Shown here piece by piece: positions 8,392 through 17,279 of a stretch of 64,000 nt of DNA. The notes beneath the pieces are model-generated. The model had not been told where the DNA came from. It saw nothing but the letters and a program-made list of their open reading frames with translations, and did no database searches. Positions within the stretch are counted from its first letter, which is position 1, and each line of letters starts with the position of its first letter. The translations under genes were made by a program, and so were the position numbers. The stretch is from Methanosarcina sp. ERenArc_MAG2 (lineage in GTDB: Archaea; Halobacteriota; Methanosarcinia; Methanosarcinales; Methanosarcinaceae): positions 1-64,000 of the forward strand of contig JAMXHR010000010.1 of the NCBI GenBank assembly GCA_023955635.1, read 5' to 3'.

Positions 8392-9501
8392 ATGGCCAGA
8401 GAAACAAATAGCAAAACAATTCAGGGAGATGCCCTGGCAAGAGAAAGGTTGCTTGAGCTTGCAGAGAAGATCTACAATCAGTTTGAAGATGAGATTGTCC
8501 CAAGCGTCAGCCTCCCAAGCCGAACCAAGGCAAACATAGAATATTCCGATGAGAGTGATGTCTGGGTCTATGGGGACAGGGAAAGCGAAAGAAGCGCAAA
8601 GACCGTGAAAGGTGCATTCCAGCTCCTGAAGACCACTTATGCTACAGATTTCCTTATAAACGAGCACCTTGCCCAGAACCGCGGCTCAACGCTTCGAGAA
8701 CTTTACTACATATCTGAAGGCTGGGATGCTGCCAAATTCAAGGAGCAGGCTGAAAGCGATCGTCTGATCGAAGACCTTGAACTCCTGACCAGTCTCCAGA
8801 GGGAGTATTTCCATATGCGCCCTGAAGAAGACGGAGCTACCATGTATGGGCCGATTGAAATTTCAGAACATACAAAGCGAGGAGAGCGAAAAATTCACTG
8901 CCAGAAGGACGTAGGGGAAGGAGGATACCAGATCCCCTTCAATGTGGAAAACATCGAGTTTAAGGGTCACGACGCAAACATGATCATAGCCATAGAGACA
9001 GGTGGTATGTATGCCCGATTGATGGAAAATGGATTTGACGAAGCCCATAATGCGATCCTGGTCCATCTCAAGGGGCAGCCTGCCAGGTCAACCCGCAGGA
9101 TTATCAAGCGTATGAACGAAGAATTAGGCATCCCTGTAGCTGTCTTTACTGACGGTGACCCCTGGTCCTATAGGATCTATGCCTCTGTTGCCTATGGGGC
9201 TATAAAAAGTGCTCATCTCTCGGAATTTATGGCCACACCCGCAGCCAAATTCATTGGTCTCCAGCCCTCGGATATAGTCGAGTACGAACTTTCTACCGAC
9301 AAGCTCACAGAACAGGACATAAACGCACTGCGGAGTGAACTTTCAGACCCGCGTTTTGAGTCCGAATACTGGAAAGAGCAGATCCGGCTCCAGCTCGAGA
9401 TAGGAAAAAAGGCAGAACAGCAGGCCTTTGCCGGAAAGGGCCTTGATTTCGTAACTGAGGTGTACCTGCCTAATCGGCTCAAAGAACTGGGCATGGTATA
9501 A
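8392..9501 (+). CDS. top6A: DNA topoisomerase VI subunit A (Spo11 family)
   Basis: This 369-residue subunit makes the double-strand cut. The winged-helix CAP domain carries the catalytic Tyr in [13 protein letters not shown] (near residue 104), and the Toprim domain has [10 protein letters not shown] and the acidic metal-binding motif [19 protein letters not shown]. Length matches archaeal Top6A. It is co-transcribed with top6B. It is complete and undamaged, in contrast to the surrounding elements. Confidence 0.97.
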   Translation: MARETNSKTIQGDALARERLLELAEKIYNQFEDEIVPSVSLPSRTKANIEYSDESDVWVYGDRESERSAKTVKGAFQLLKTTYATDFLINEHLAQNRGSTLRELYYISEGWDAAKFKEQAESDRLIEDLELLTSLQREYFHMRPEEDGATMYGPIEISEHTKRGERKIHCQKDVGEGGYQIPFNVENIEFKGHDANMIIAIETGGMYARLMENGFDEAHNAILVHLKGQPARSTRRIIKRMNEELGIPVAVFTDGDPWSYRIYASVAYGAIKSAHLSEFMATPAAKFIGLQPSDIVEYELSTDKLTEQDINALRSELSDPRFESEYWKEQIRLQLEIGKKAEQQAFAGKGLDFVTEVYLPNRLKELGMV

Positions 9502-9697
9502 GAAAAACAACTGCATTTGCTGCACAGGCTTTCAACAACCTGATACATCGGTTTTCATAAAAACTCTGTATTTTGACCTGTTTTGTGCCAACTCAGGCGG
9601 TAAATTGATGGAAATATTCAGTGAAAATACATAGGTTTGCTACAAAAAAACCTCTGCATCAATAAATTAGGTCATCATCCGCAGCAGGCATCATCAC
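9502..9697. other. Intergenic after top6A, no gene seen
   Basis: No frame or RNA gene recognised. AACCTCTGCATCA at 9649-9661 is a variant of the short motif seen at 259-271. The unique sequence ends where the IS701 remnant starts. Confidence 0.4.
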
Positions 9698-10047
9698 TGG
9701 GTTACAGATGTACAGGATATGGATGAATCAAAACGTGAAGAGTTGGCAAAGAAGTCATGGAAAATTGAGGAATACCACAGAGGAATAAAGCAGTTCTGTG
9801 GTGTCGAAAAATGTCAAGCAAGAAAGGAAGAGTCACAAAGAGCACATATAATGTTCTCATTAAGAGCTTTTCTAAGACTGGAATTACAAAGAATCAAAAG
9901 TAGAATATCCTGGTTTGAAAGTACTATTAAAATTAGAAGAGTAGCAGTGACAGCATATTTAAAGAAACCTCTATACACATTAAATTAAGTCGTAGATTGG
10001 AAGAGTGGAGAAAAACGGTATGCAAAGAGCCAACTGCGTAACTCCTA
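9698..10047 (+). mobile_element. 3'-terminal remnant of the IS701-type element
   Basis: The last approximately 98 codons of the transposase (from HHWVTDVQDMDESKREE to the stop at 9986-9988) and the terminal repeat ending AACTGCGTAACTCCTA are nearly identical to the complete copy at 3986-5124. The 5' two thirds are gone. The orientation is opposite to the complete copy, so the pair could act as an inversion substrate around top6BA. Confidence 0.9.
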
Positions 10048-10058
10048 AATTATTAGGA

Positions 10059-10177
10059 TAGGACTTACGCACTTGAAGTACCAAATCAACTGCAGTAGGC
10101 TTACAACTTCCTGAAATTCAAATTCTAATTCTGATGGTTACTGTGCTTGATTTTGAATCTGAAGTGCGTAAGTCCTA
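10059..10177. repeat. MITE with IS701-type ends and 5-bp target duplication
   Basis: This 119-bp non-coding element is bounded by TAGGACTTACGCACTT at both ends (inverted) and flanked by an exact duplication TAGGA (10054-10058, 10178-10182). The end sequence and 5-bp duplication match the IS701-type element nearby, which presumably moves it in trans. A sister copy lies at 46870-46987. Confidence 0.88.
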
Positions 10178-10187
10178 TAGGATATTT

Positions 10188-10386
10188 GACTCAGTACCAA
10201 AATCCAGTGATAAACATAAAATTAAAAATCACTAGATTTTGTAATTAGTTATAATCCTTGTGATTCTACTTCTGGGTTAAAGTCTTTAGATATCGAATAT
10301 CAATTTTGATTGGAGGCTGAATTCTTCTTACGAATTCAGATTTTCAATTGAGAAATGCAAAAATCACTAGATTTTGGACCAGAGTC
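10188..10386. repeat. 199-bp MITE, family A, with 8-bp target duplication
   Basis: The terminal repeats start GACTCAGTACCAAAATCC (left) and GACTCTGGTCCAAAATCT (right, read inward), 20 of 24 bases matching. An exact duplication GGATATTT flanks it (10180-10187, 10387-10394). This is the simple form of a family with two longer copies at 32997-33299 and 40574-41023. It has no coding capacity. The 8-bp duplication suggests an ISL3 or similar transposase as driver. Confidence 0.9.
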
Positions 10387-10422
10387 GGATATTTTACGCG
10401 AATTATATTTTAATTTATTAAG

Positions 10423-11628
10423 TCATTCGTCCAGCCCTTTTCTTCCGAAAATGTAATTTGCAACCCTGATGGCATCTTTTTCTCCGGTCTCTTTTTCAGG
10501 GGAGTCGCTTAGTTTCACTACAGGAATGCCATTAATGCTATGCAGTTTTATTACCATGTTGAGAGGGGGACTTTTTCGGAAGAAATCAGAATTATTGGTA
10601 AGACTTGTACCTATGCCGAAACTGCAGTTAATTTTGCCATCACAGTATTTTTTGAGCCGGATTGCGGTGTCTGCATTGAGGGCATCACTGAAAACGATTA
10701 GTTTTTTCATGGGATCTATGCCCATTTTCCTGTAATGCCCTATAACCGTGTCCACTAAATCATAAGGGTCTCCACTGTCATGCCTGAACCCGTCGTAAAT
10801 TTTCGATAGCTTAAGGTCCATATCTTTAAAAAAGGCATCTGAGCCGAAAGTATCCGTAAGGGCAATTCCCAGGTCTCCTTTGTAGACATCTACCCAGTTT
10901 TCAAAAGCGAAACGATTTGCGTATCTGAGCCCTACAAGAGCCGAGGTACCCATAATCCATTCGTGTCCAACAGTCCCTATCGGTTTCAGATCATATTTCT
11001 TTGCAAAATATACATTGCTTGTTCCTGTAAGAGTTTTTATCTGAATGAGGGTTTTCATTACACGGTCTTGGAGTTCGGAACTTCTTCGCCTCCGGGTTCC
11101 GAATTCCGAAAAAAGGCAATCATTTTCCTCAAGGGCTTTTCCTATTTCAAGGATTTTTTCCTCGTAGGCGGCAAGTAAGGATTCGGATGTGCAGCCATTT
11201 TCGGAATTCCCTTTCCACTCTTTTTCAATAGTTGTGAAATAAAGTTCAGAAACCGCAGCCATAAGGACAATCTCCCAGAGAATAGTGCTGTGCCAGGGTC
11301 CTTTTATCCGGATATCCAGCCCTTTTTCTTCGGTAAGGCAGATTTTTACTTCACCTGGATTGAAGCGGAAGTTTTTAAGGTATTCAAGGTACATGGGCCT
11401 CAGATAAGGACAATTTTCAGAAAGCCAGTAATATTCTTCTTCTGTTAACTTTAATTTCGGGATCTCTTCGCCTGTTATCCTCTCCAGTTCTTCTACAAAT
11501 TCCTTAGAAAAGCGCTGAGGTCCCCGGTTGGTAAACCGGTACTCGGCCTCTGCTTTGGGAAAAAGTTCAAGTACTGCGAGTTGCATGGTGAATTTATAAA
11601 GGTCGTTATCGAGTATTGAGTTTATCAC
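10423..11628 (-). CDS. pncB: Nicotinate phosphoribosyltransferase
   Basis: The 401-residue enzyme makes nicotinate mononucleotide from nicotinate and PRPP with ATP, in the Preiss-Handler NAD salvage path. Recognisable features are the N-terminal [11 protein letters not shown], the phosphorylatable His in [10 protein letters not shown], and the phosphate-binding [11 protein letters not shown]. Length is normal for the bacterial-type PncB. It stands alone and is divergent from the PLP-lyase gene across a 256-bp AT-rich region that must hold both promoters. Confidence 0.95.
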   Translation of the reverse strand: MINSILDNDLYKFTMQLAVLELFPKAEAEYRFTNRGPQRFSKEFVEELERITGEEIPKLKLTEEEYYWLSENCPYLRPMYLEYLKNFRFNPGEVKICLTEEKGLDIRIKGPWHSTILWEIVLMAAVSELYFTTIEKEWKGNSENGCTSESLLAAYEEKILEIGKALEENDCLFSEFGTRRRRSSELQDRVMKTLIQIKTLTGTSNVYFAKKYDLKPIGTVGHEWIMGTSALVGLRYANRFAFENWVDVYKGDLGIALTDTFGSDAFFKDMDLKLSKIYDGFRHDSGDPYDLVDTVIGHYRKMGIDPMKKLIVFSDALNADTAIRLKKYCDGKINCSFGIGTSLTNNSDFFRKSPPLNMVIKLHSINGIPVVKLSDSPEKETGEKDAIRVANYIFGRKGLDE

Positions 11629-11884
11629 TGATGGTCTCCCTGTAACGTTTTAAATTGCTTCTTAAGCAACGTTTCTTTTATCCAAACCTTTTATCTCACG
11701 TATATAGCCTGCTATAATAACCTGCTATATTTTAAAAATTTCTGACATTCAGGGATAAAGTTAAGTTTTCTTTATTAATTTCCGGAAAATCCGGATTATT
11801 TCTCTGACCTTCCCGCCAAACAAATAATTACCGGAAAAGCAAATATCTATTCCGGGGATTAATTTTGACAGGGATTTTGGGGAG

Positions 11885-13067
11885 ATGGAAAGAGAAGTGA
11901 AATTTGCAACAAAATGCGTGCATGCCGCAGAAAAGCCGGATCCGACTTTCGGAGCGCATACGACTCCGATATTCCAGACTTCAACGTTCATTTTTGAAAA
12001 CGCCGAACAGGGGGCAGCGAGGTTTGCAGGAGAGGAACCAGGATACGTGTATGCCAGGATTCCTCCCAATACCCCCACACATGCGGTTCTGGCTGAAAAA
12101 TTTGCTGCACTTGAAGGGGAGAAGCAGGGCAGACTTTTGCCTCGGGAATGGCGGCAATCATTGCAGTTGTGCTTACTGCCCTGAAAAAGGAGACCACATA
12201 ATCTCAACGGATGTGGTGTACGGCTGCACCTACAGTCTCTTTTCTGAAGTTTTACCGGGACTTGGGATAGATGTCAGTTTTGTCGATACCTCTAAAATAG
12301 AAAATATAAAAAGAGCCTTCAAACCAGAGACGAAAATGGTCTTTATCGAGACTCCTGCCAACCCTACGATGACTGTCTGTGATATCACTGAAATTTCCGG
12401 ACTAGCAAGGGAGCATGGCGTCATCTGTGTTGTAGATAATACTTTTGCAACGCCTTATTTCCAGAGACCTCTAGAGCTTGGTGCGGATGTTTCCCTTAGC
12501 AGCTGCACAAAATACATAGGCGGGCACGCAGACCTGCTTGGAGGAATCGTTGCAGGAAAGAAAGATTTCATGAAATGCCTGACCACAATTGTCGGATACA
12601 CAGGAGGAATTATGGGTCCCCATGAAGCCTGGCTCTGTATAAGAGGACTTAAAACCCTGCATATCCGCATGGAAAGGCATGCGGAAAATGCCATGAAAGT
12701 TGCGAAATTCCTTGAGTCCAGCCCCAGGGTAGAGTGGGTAAGGTATCCGGGGCTTCAAAGCCATCCTCAACACGAGCTTGTACGCAAGCAAATGAGTGGA
12801 TACAGCGGCATGCTCTCTTTTGAGGTTAGGGGTGGAGTTGAAGCCGGACGGAAACTCATGGACAATGTAAGGCTCTGCTCCCTTGCTGTAAGCCTCGGGG
12901 CTACTGATACCCTTATTCAGCATCCTGCTTCCATGACTCATGCCTGTGTCCCACTTGTAGTAAGAAAAAGAGTAGGCATCACTGATGGGCTTGTCAGGCT
13001 CTCTGTAGGGATCGAAGACCCAGAGGACATAATTGCAGATCTCAAACAAGCCCTCGAAATAATTTAA
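11885..13067 (+). pseudogene. Cys/Met-metabolism PLP lyase (methionine gamma-lyase type), two frame breaks
   Basis: The reconstructed protein is about 394 residues. It starts MEREVKFATKCVHAAEKPD, shows the substrate-loop sequence GYVYARIPPNTPTH, and has the PLP lysine in SSCTKYIGGHADLLGG and a C-terminal VRLSVGIEDPEDIIADL. These mark the trans-sulfuration family; methionine gamma-lyase or cystathionine gamma-synthase/O-acylhomoserine sulfhydrylase are the choices and cannot be separated here. The frame is lost near 12116-12121 (a G run) and again at an A5 run at 12184-12188, where A6 restores ALKKGDHIIS. Both are single-base losses. I suspect sequence error, so the gene may be intact. Confidence 0.82.
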
Positions 13068-13219
13068 GTCTGCCAGATCTGGGGCAGCTTTACCTGTTTC
13101 ATTTTCGGAATCAGAAAAGGTATATTTGCTGCAGGAATAATCTTTTAGCTGCAAATTTGAAACGTAAGATTAATATGCAAGATTAAAACCGTAACACTAG
13201 AACTCTGGGGGAATTTCAT

Positions 13220-13719
13220 ATGAAAGCGCTTGTATTCGGAGCCGATGGTTTTGAAGACCTTGAACTTTTCTATCCTTACCACCGTTTGAAAGAAGAGAGA
13301 ATTACAACACATGTAGCCTCGATGAAGAAAGGACCGATTACTGGAAAACACGGGTATGAGATCGATGCTGACGTTGCCTTCAAGGATATTAACCCTGCAG
13401 ATTACGACATCCTTGTAATATCCGGAGGGAAAGGTCCCGAAAAATGAGGCTTGACAGGGAAGCACTTGAGATTGCAAGACACTTTTTCAACGAAAATAAG
13501 CCAGTTGCTGCAATCTGCCACGGTCCGCAGGTTCTTGTTTCGGCAGGAGTCATAAAAGGTAGGAAAGCGACCTGCTGGATAGGGATAAGGGACGACATTA
13601 TAGCCGCAGGAGCACTTTACGAAGACAGTGAAGTTGTTGTAGATGGGAATTTTGTATCATCAAGAAGCCCTTCCGATCTTCACGCTTTTGGAAGGGAAAT
13701 GATTAAACTATTAAAATAA
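13220..13719 (+). CDS. DJ-1/PfpI family protein (single-base break)
   Basis: The reconstructed product is about 167 residues. N-terminal MKALVFGADGFEDLELFYPYHRL is followed by the nucleophile elbow AAICHGPQVL (catalytic Cys) and a C-terminal SRSPSDLHAFGREMIKLL. It belongs to the PfpI/YhbO group (glyoxalase/protein-repair-like hydrolases; the substrate is not settled). The frame breaks at an A5 run, 13440-13444; A6 would give GPEKMRLDREAL without interruption. CDS coordinates cover both pieces. ATG follows CTGGGGGAATTTCAT, giving a good ribosome site. Confidence 0.85.
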
Positions 13720-14108
13720 TTAGGAATCAGCTGTTTTTAGGAGTGTAAGGTCTTGGGGGTGTTAGACAAAATAGCCCGTACAATGAAATTTATTTTACAG
13801 ATTCAAGCAAAAATGAGCTTGAAATATTTCAAGATGTTTTTAAGTGAGCTAGCTTCCATATATTATTTAATGAGCAGGTGACGTGGTATCAGTCTTGGCA
13901 CTTGTATAAGAGACGGTCATTGCACCTGTTTTAATATTTGTAAAATTGTTTTTAGAAATTCTCGTTTTAAGTGGATAAGTATACAAATAAAAAAGTTAAA
14001 ATGTATTTTATATTCTGCCAGCATCTTATGTGAAGAACTTATGTAGTTGAGCTATGAAGCCAGTAGCACAAAAAATCAAACTTAACTCCCTACTCTGGAA
14101 GCGATACC
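13720..14108. other. Intergenic, nothing recognised
   Basis: About 390 AT-rich bases between the PfpI gene and the truncated exported protein, with no convincing frame, repeat or RNA. The promoter of the following gene should lie in the last 100 bases. Confidence 0.4.
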
Positions 14109-14590
14109 ATGAGAAATATTACTAAATATGGAATTTTTTAGTTGGGATTATTTCTTTACTGACATTAAATGTTTCAGCGCTATCCAATCCTTCAAACGAT
14201 AGTATCAAACTCGAAAACAATGATGACGAAATCACTGGTTTTGGAATGGATGTAAACTTTATACACTACACCCATGAAGAGTTAAGTAACTACTCAGATA
14301 CGATTGTAATAGGTACAGTTAAAGAAATAGTTCCACCCAAATGGAATACCGTAGACGGAAAACAACCAAATAAACCACTTAAAGAAATCGACCATCTTAA
14401 CGACACTATTTACACTGACATTGTTATAAGTGTGGATGAATATCTCAAAAATCCATTATCTTCCAACGAGGTTATTGTTAGATCAATTGGAGGGACAACT
14501 GGAAATATTAACATGACCTCAGACGCTGAACCGAGCTTCAAAACTGGCGAAAAGGTATTGCTCTATCTGAGTAAAGACAATGACCCTAGT
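14109..14590 (+). pseudogene. Exported protein, 3' end removed by an IS630-type element
   Basis: Starting at ATG 14109 (MRNITKYGIF) a signal peptide with core LVGIISLLTLNVSALS is obtained if one T is added to the T6 run at 14134-14139. After it comes a mature domain (MDVNFIHYTHEELSNYSDTI, TVKEIVPPKWNT, IVISVDEYLKNPL, FKTGEKVLLYLSKDNDPS) that looks like a small beta-rich secreted domain. The sequence then runs into IS630-type DNA at about 14590 and the natural C-terminus is missing. I do not know the function; such short lipid-free exported proteins are common in Methanosarcina. Confidence 0.65.
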
Positions 14591-15690
14591 GTCTTGTCAA
14601 TCCTCAAGTGTCGGATAAAGACGTGATAATTTTATCCTTGCATCTTCTGTTGTGAATTGCCAATTAACCTTTGAATTTTTGTTGTTTCTGACCTTTTGCC
14701 AGGCCAATACTTCTTTCTTAACAACTTCGATATTATCCATTCTCCGTTTTAAACATTGAGCTGTAAGTACATTCAATTCAATCTCTGCCATATTCAACCA
14801 GCTTCCATGTTTTGGTGTGTACACAAACTCAAATCTATCCCACAGTGCTTTCGCCTTTGCTGGTTCTGTCCATTATAAGAAATATCTTTCTTCCTATGTC
14901 TTTTTTAAACTTGATTAATGATTTTAAGAAAGAGTCTGTATTCTTTTTAATTCCTAAATCATACCAATAAAATTCTTCGTTTTCAGTGTAGAATCCTCCA
15001 ATGTTGATTTTGGCTTTTGAACCACTAATAAATTTAATAGGTTTAGAGCCTTTTATTGCCCAACATTTTGATCTGTTTGAATCTACATAAAAACTACCCT
15101 CATCCTGGGTGACGAATAAATGGTTAGGATTTAGGAGTCTTTTTTTTATTTCAGCAATAAATTCGTTTGTTAATGCCTGATTTCGCCTTTTTGATTGAGG
15201 TCTACATGTAATTCTACTAAATCCTAAATTTTTAATAATTTGTCTCATTCTTGATTTAGAATAAGATACTCCAAATTTCTCTCTGACAAATTGAATTGCA
15301 TCTTTTGTTTGCCAACCGCGAGAAAAGCCATCGTCTGTTGGTATTGGCTCTGATAATGCTTTCCTCAACTCAAAAACTTGTTCTGAAGTTAAAAATGACT
15401 TTACCCCTCGACCAGATTTACATTTAAGGTTGTACAGACCTTCTTCTTCAGCTCGTTTCATCCAACGGTGAACTGTTGAACGGTGAACTGAAAGATCTTC
15501 TGCAACTTTAGCTGGGCTCGAACCATTTTTAACCAACAATAAAGCTTGAAGTCTTAACTTCTCATTTTTGTCACAGGAATGACATATAGCTATGGCAATA
15601 TCAGAAGTAGTAAACATCTCTAAACTCATAACTAAATTAATATAATTATATAAAATATATAAATGTTGCATTATAGAGAGGTGACTATAT
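14588..15690 (-). mobile_element. IS630-type insertion sequence
   Basis: It contains a transposase on the minus strand. The end next to the transposase start (15660-15690) carries TGCATTATAGAGAGGTGACTATA, recognisable also in the MITE at 6050-6132. The other border, inside the exported-protein gene near 14590, is less certain. The right flank is a fragment of an IS6-type transposase, so this element landed among older mobile DNA. Confidence 0.7.
14597..15629 (-). pseudogene. IS630-type transposase, damaged catalytic region
   Basis: I take ATG 15629 (MSLEMFTTSDIAIA) as start. N-terminal HTH pair (LVKNGSSPAKVAEDLSVHRSTVHRWMKR), linker with GWQTKDAIQFVREKFGVSYS, then the DDE core: VTQDEGSFYVD (first Asp) and KIFLIMD (second Asp). 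After this Asp the normal NAPWH block is missing and the frame shifts, resuming as FVYTPKHGSWLNMAEIE (third acidic residue) to a stop at 14597. The break lies at about 14825-14870. Loss of the conserved block suggests true decay. Confidence 0.8.
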
Positions 15691-15691
15691 A

Positions 15692-15865
15692 AACGTAGGA
15701 ATTCGACAAATCAAGTATTTGAATAATATTATTGAACAGGATCATAGAGCTATAAAACGGATAGTTCGTCCAATGTTAGGTTTTCAATCTTTTTATACGG
15801 CTATCAAGACTTTAAAAGGAATTGAAATCATGCATATGATAAAAAAGGACAGGTTGGTGCTCTAA
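15692..15865 (+). pseudogene. C-terminal fragment of an IS6-type transposase
   Basis: An open stretch of 57 codons without a start reads IKYLNNIIEQDHRAIKRIVR, then PMLGFQSFYTA and KGIEIMHMIKKDRLVL before TAA. This is the typical end of IS6/IS240-like transposases, with the third catalytic Glu in IEQDHRAIKR. The 5' part was removed when or before the IS630-type element arrived. Stop at 15863-15865. Confidence 0.75.
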
Positions 15866-16558
15866 ATCGATGTGTTCTTTCTGAAATCCATTTTATAAAC
15901 AAGTTATTCGAAATCGCTGTTTAAATCTGGATGTTGTCTTAGGATATTCTGTTTTTTAAGTTCTTTGCTGTGAAGCTAAATTTTAACTTATATATTATGA
16001 TTTTTTGCAACAGAACCTGATTTTGCACCTTTTGGTTTAAGCGTATCAATCCAGATTTCACTTATTCGAACTCACGACTCTTACAATGATTCACTTTATG
16101 TTCTCCATAACACCTTTATCCTGGCAAATTGTCTAAACTGAATTTTTAGAGTTCTTCACATTATCCTAGAAGCTTTGTACCTAATTAAAGAAAATTAGCA
16201 CATAAACATTAAGGCTTCTAGACACAAAAAAGCAATTAAAAAGAACATACTAAAAAATCACGTTTTCATGTACTATGTGTACAATTCTGTTCTTCAACAT
16301 GGAATCTGCTACACAATAACTTCTTGATATTTGTGATTTTACAGAACTTTCGATATACTTCCATAATTTATCTTTTTTCCAGTGGGGTTATTTCTGAATG
16401 AGCCGGACTGAAAATCTTATGGGAGCACGCTAAATCCTGCGTGTTCCTCTTCGGCTTTTTTTAGAAATAGATAAAAGAAGTAACTTTTTTAAAGACGAAA
16501 TATATAACAGGCATACATAAGCCATTTTTAAGCAAACAAACTTATTTCAGGTAAAAAA
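15866..16558. other. Intergenic, one terminator-like hairpin, no gene
   Basis: Mostly AT-rich filler with degraded IS6 sequence at its start. The only structured element is the hairpin at 16422-16462. A TATA box (AAATATATAAC) at about 16498-16508 probably serves the flavin-binding gene. Confidence 0.45.
16422..16462 (+). terminator. Hairpin with T-run
   Basis: GGAGCACGC (16422-16430) pairs with GCGTGTTCC (16439-16447, one G-T pair) around an 8-base loop, followed by CTCTTCGGC and seven T. It resembles an intrinsic terminator or the end of a small RNA; no gene on the plus strand ends just upstream, so a short non-coding transcript is possible. Confidence 0.45.
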
Positions 16559-17275
16559 ATGGGAAGCCAGAAAATAATTAATGACCTTCGGCAGATAGAA
16601 GGAATCCTCTCAAAAGCGAAATTTCTTCGCCTTGCTCTTTCAGACGAAGACATTCCCTATATTGTCCCGATGGCCTTCGGCTATAAAAGAAACGCTATCT
16701 ACCTCCACAGCTCCCAGAAAGGCAAGAAAATCAACATTTTTAAAACGAATCCCAGAGTCTGTTTCGAAGCTGACGTAGAAACTGAAGTAATGACTGCCGA
16801 AGATCCCTGCAAATACAATGTCCGTTACAGGAGCGTAATTGGATACGGGCAGGCAAAGTTTCTGGAAGATTACAATGAAAAAGTTGAGGGGCTTGCCATC
16901 CTGCTGACTTTCCGCAGATGTCCTTTCAATTTTCATAATTTTTCCTGCTATCGTTTTTTCTGAAAACCGACTTGGTTACTCAAAATGTGTTTTTGAATTT
17001 TTTCCAAAACTTTCGACCTTTTGCCTTCATTTAGGACTTATAGCAGCCATTTTCTTAAGCTTCAGTAAAGATAATAACTGCAAATTTTCGAATATTTCTC
17101 CAAAAACGATAACAGGAAAAATGTTATTTTTTTGAAGACATCTGCGGAAAGTCAGATCCTGTCCGAGCATTACGGAAAGGAAGGACCTTTTGAGTTTGAA
17201 GAATGGAAAGTAAACAGGCTATGCGTGATTAAAATTGAAATTGAGAGTGTGACAGGAAAGCAGCACGGGTTTTAA
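16559..17275 (+). pseudogene. Pyridoxamine-5'-phosphate-oxidase-like flavin protein, split by a MITE
   Basis: The gene starts at ATG 16559 behind CAGGT. It encodes a split-barrel FMN protein (MGSQKIINDLRQIEGILSKA, LALSDEDIPYIVPMAFGY, IYLHSSQKGKKINIFKTNP, VCFEADVETEV, YRSVIGYGQAKFLED). After KVEGLAIL the frame enters a 252-bp MITE. Downstream of it the gene resumes exactly in frame as SEHYGKEGPFEFEEWKVNR and ends CVIKIEIESVTGKQHGF at 17275. Without the MITE the product would be 152 residues, normal for this nitroimidazole-resistance/flavin-nucleotide-binding group. Confidence 0.9.
16904..17155. repeat. 252-bp MITE inside a gene, 6-bp target duplication
   Basis: A perfect 19-base terminal inverted repeat starts CTGACTTTCCGCAGATGTC; the mirror copy ends at 17155. 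The duplication ATCCTG at 16898-16903 and 17156-17161 defines the insertion to the base. An internal second inverted pair (TTTTTCCTGCTATCGTTTT / AAACGATAACAGGAAAAA) makes the whole element able to fold into a long hairpin. No relative was seen in this window. Confidence 0.92.
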
Positions 17276-17279
17276 ATAT

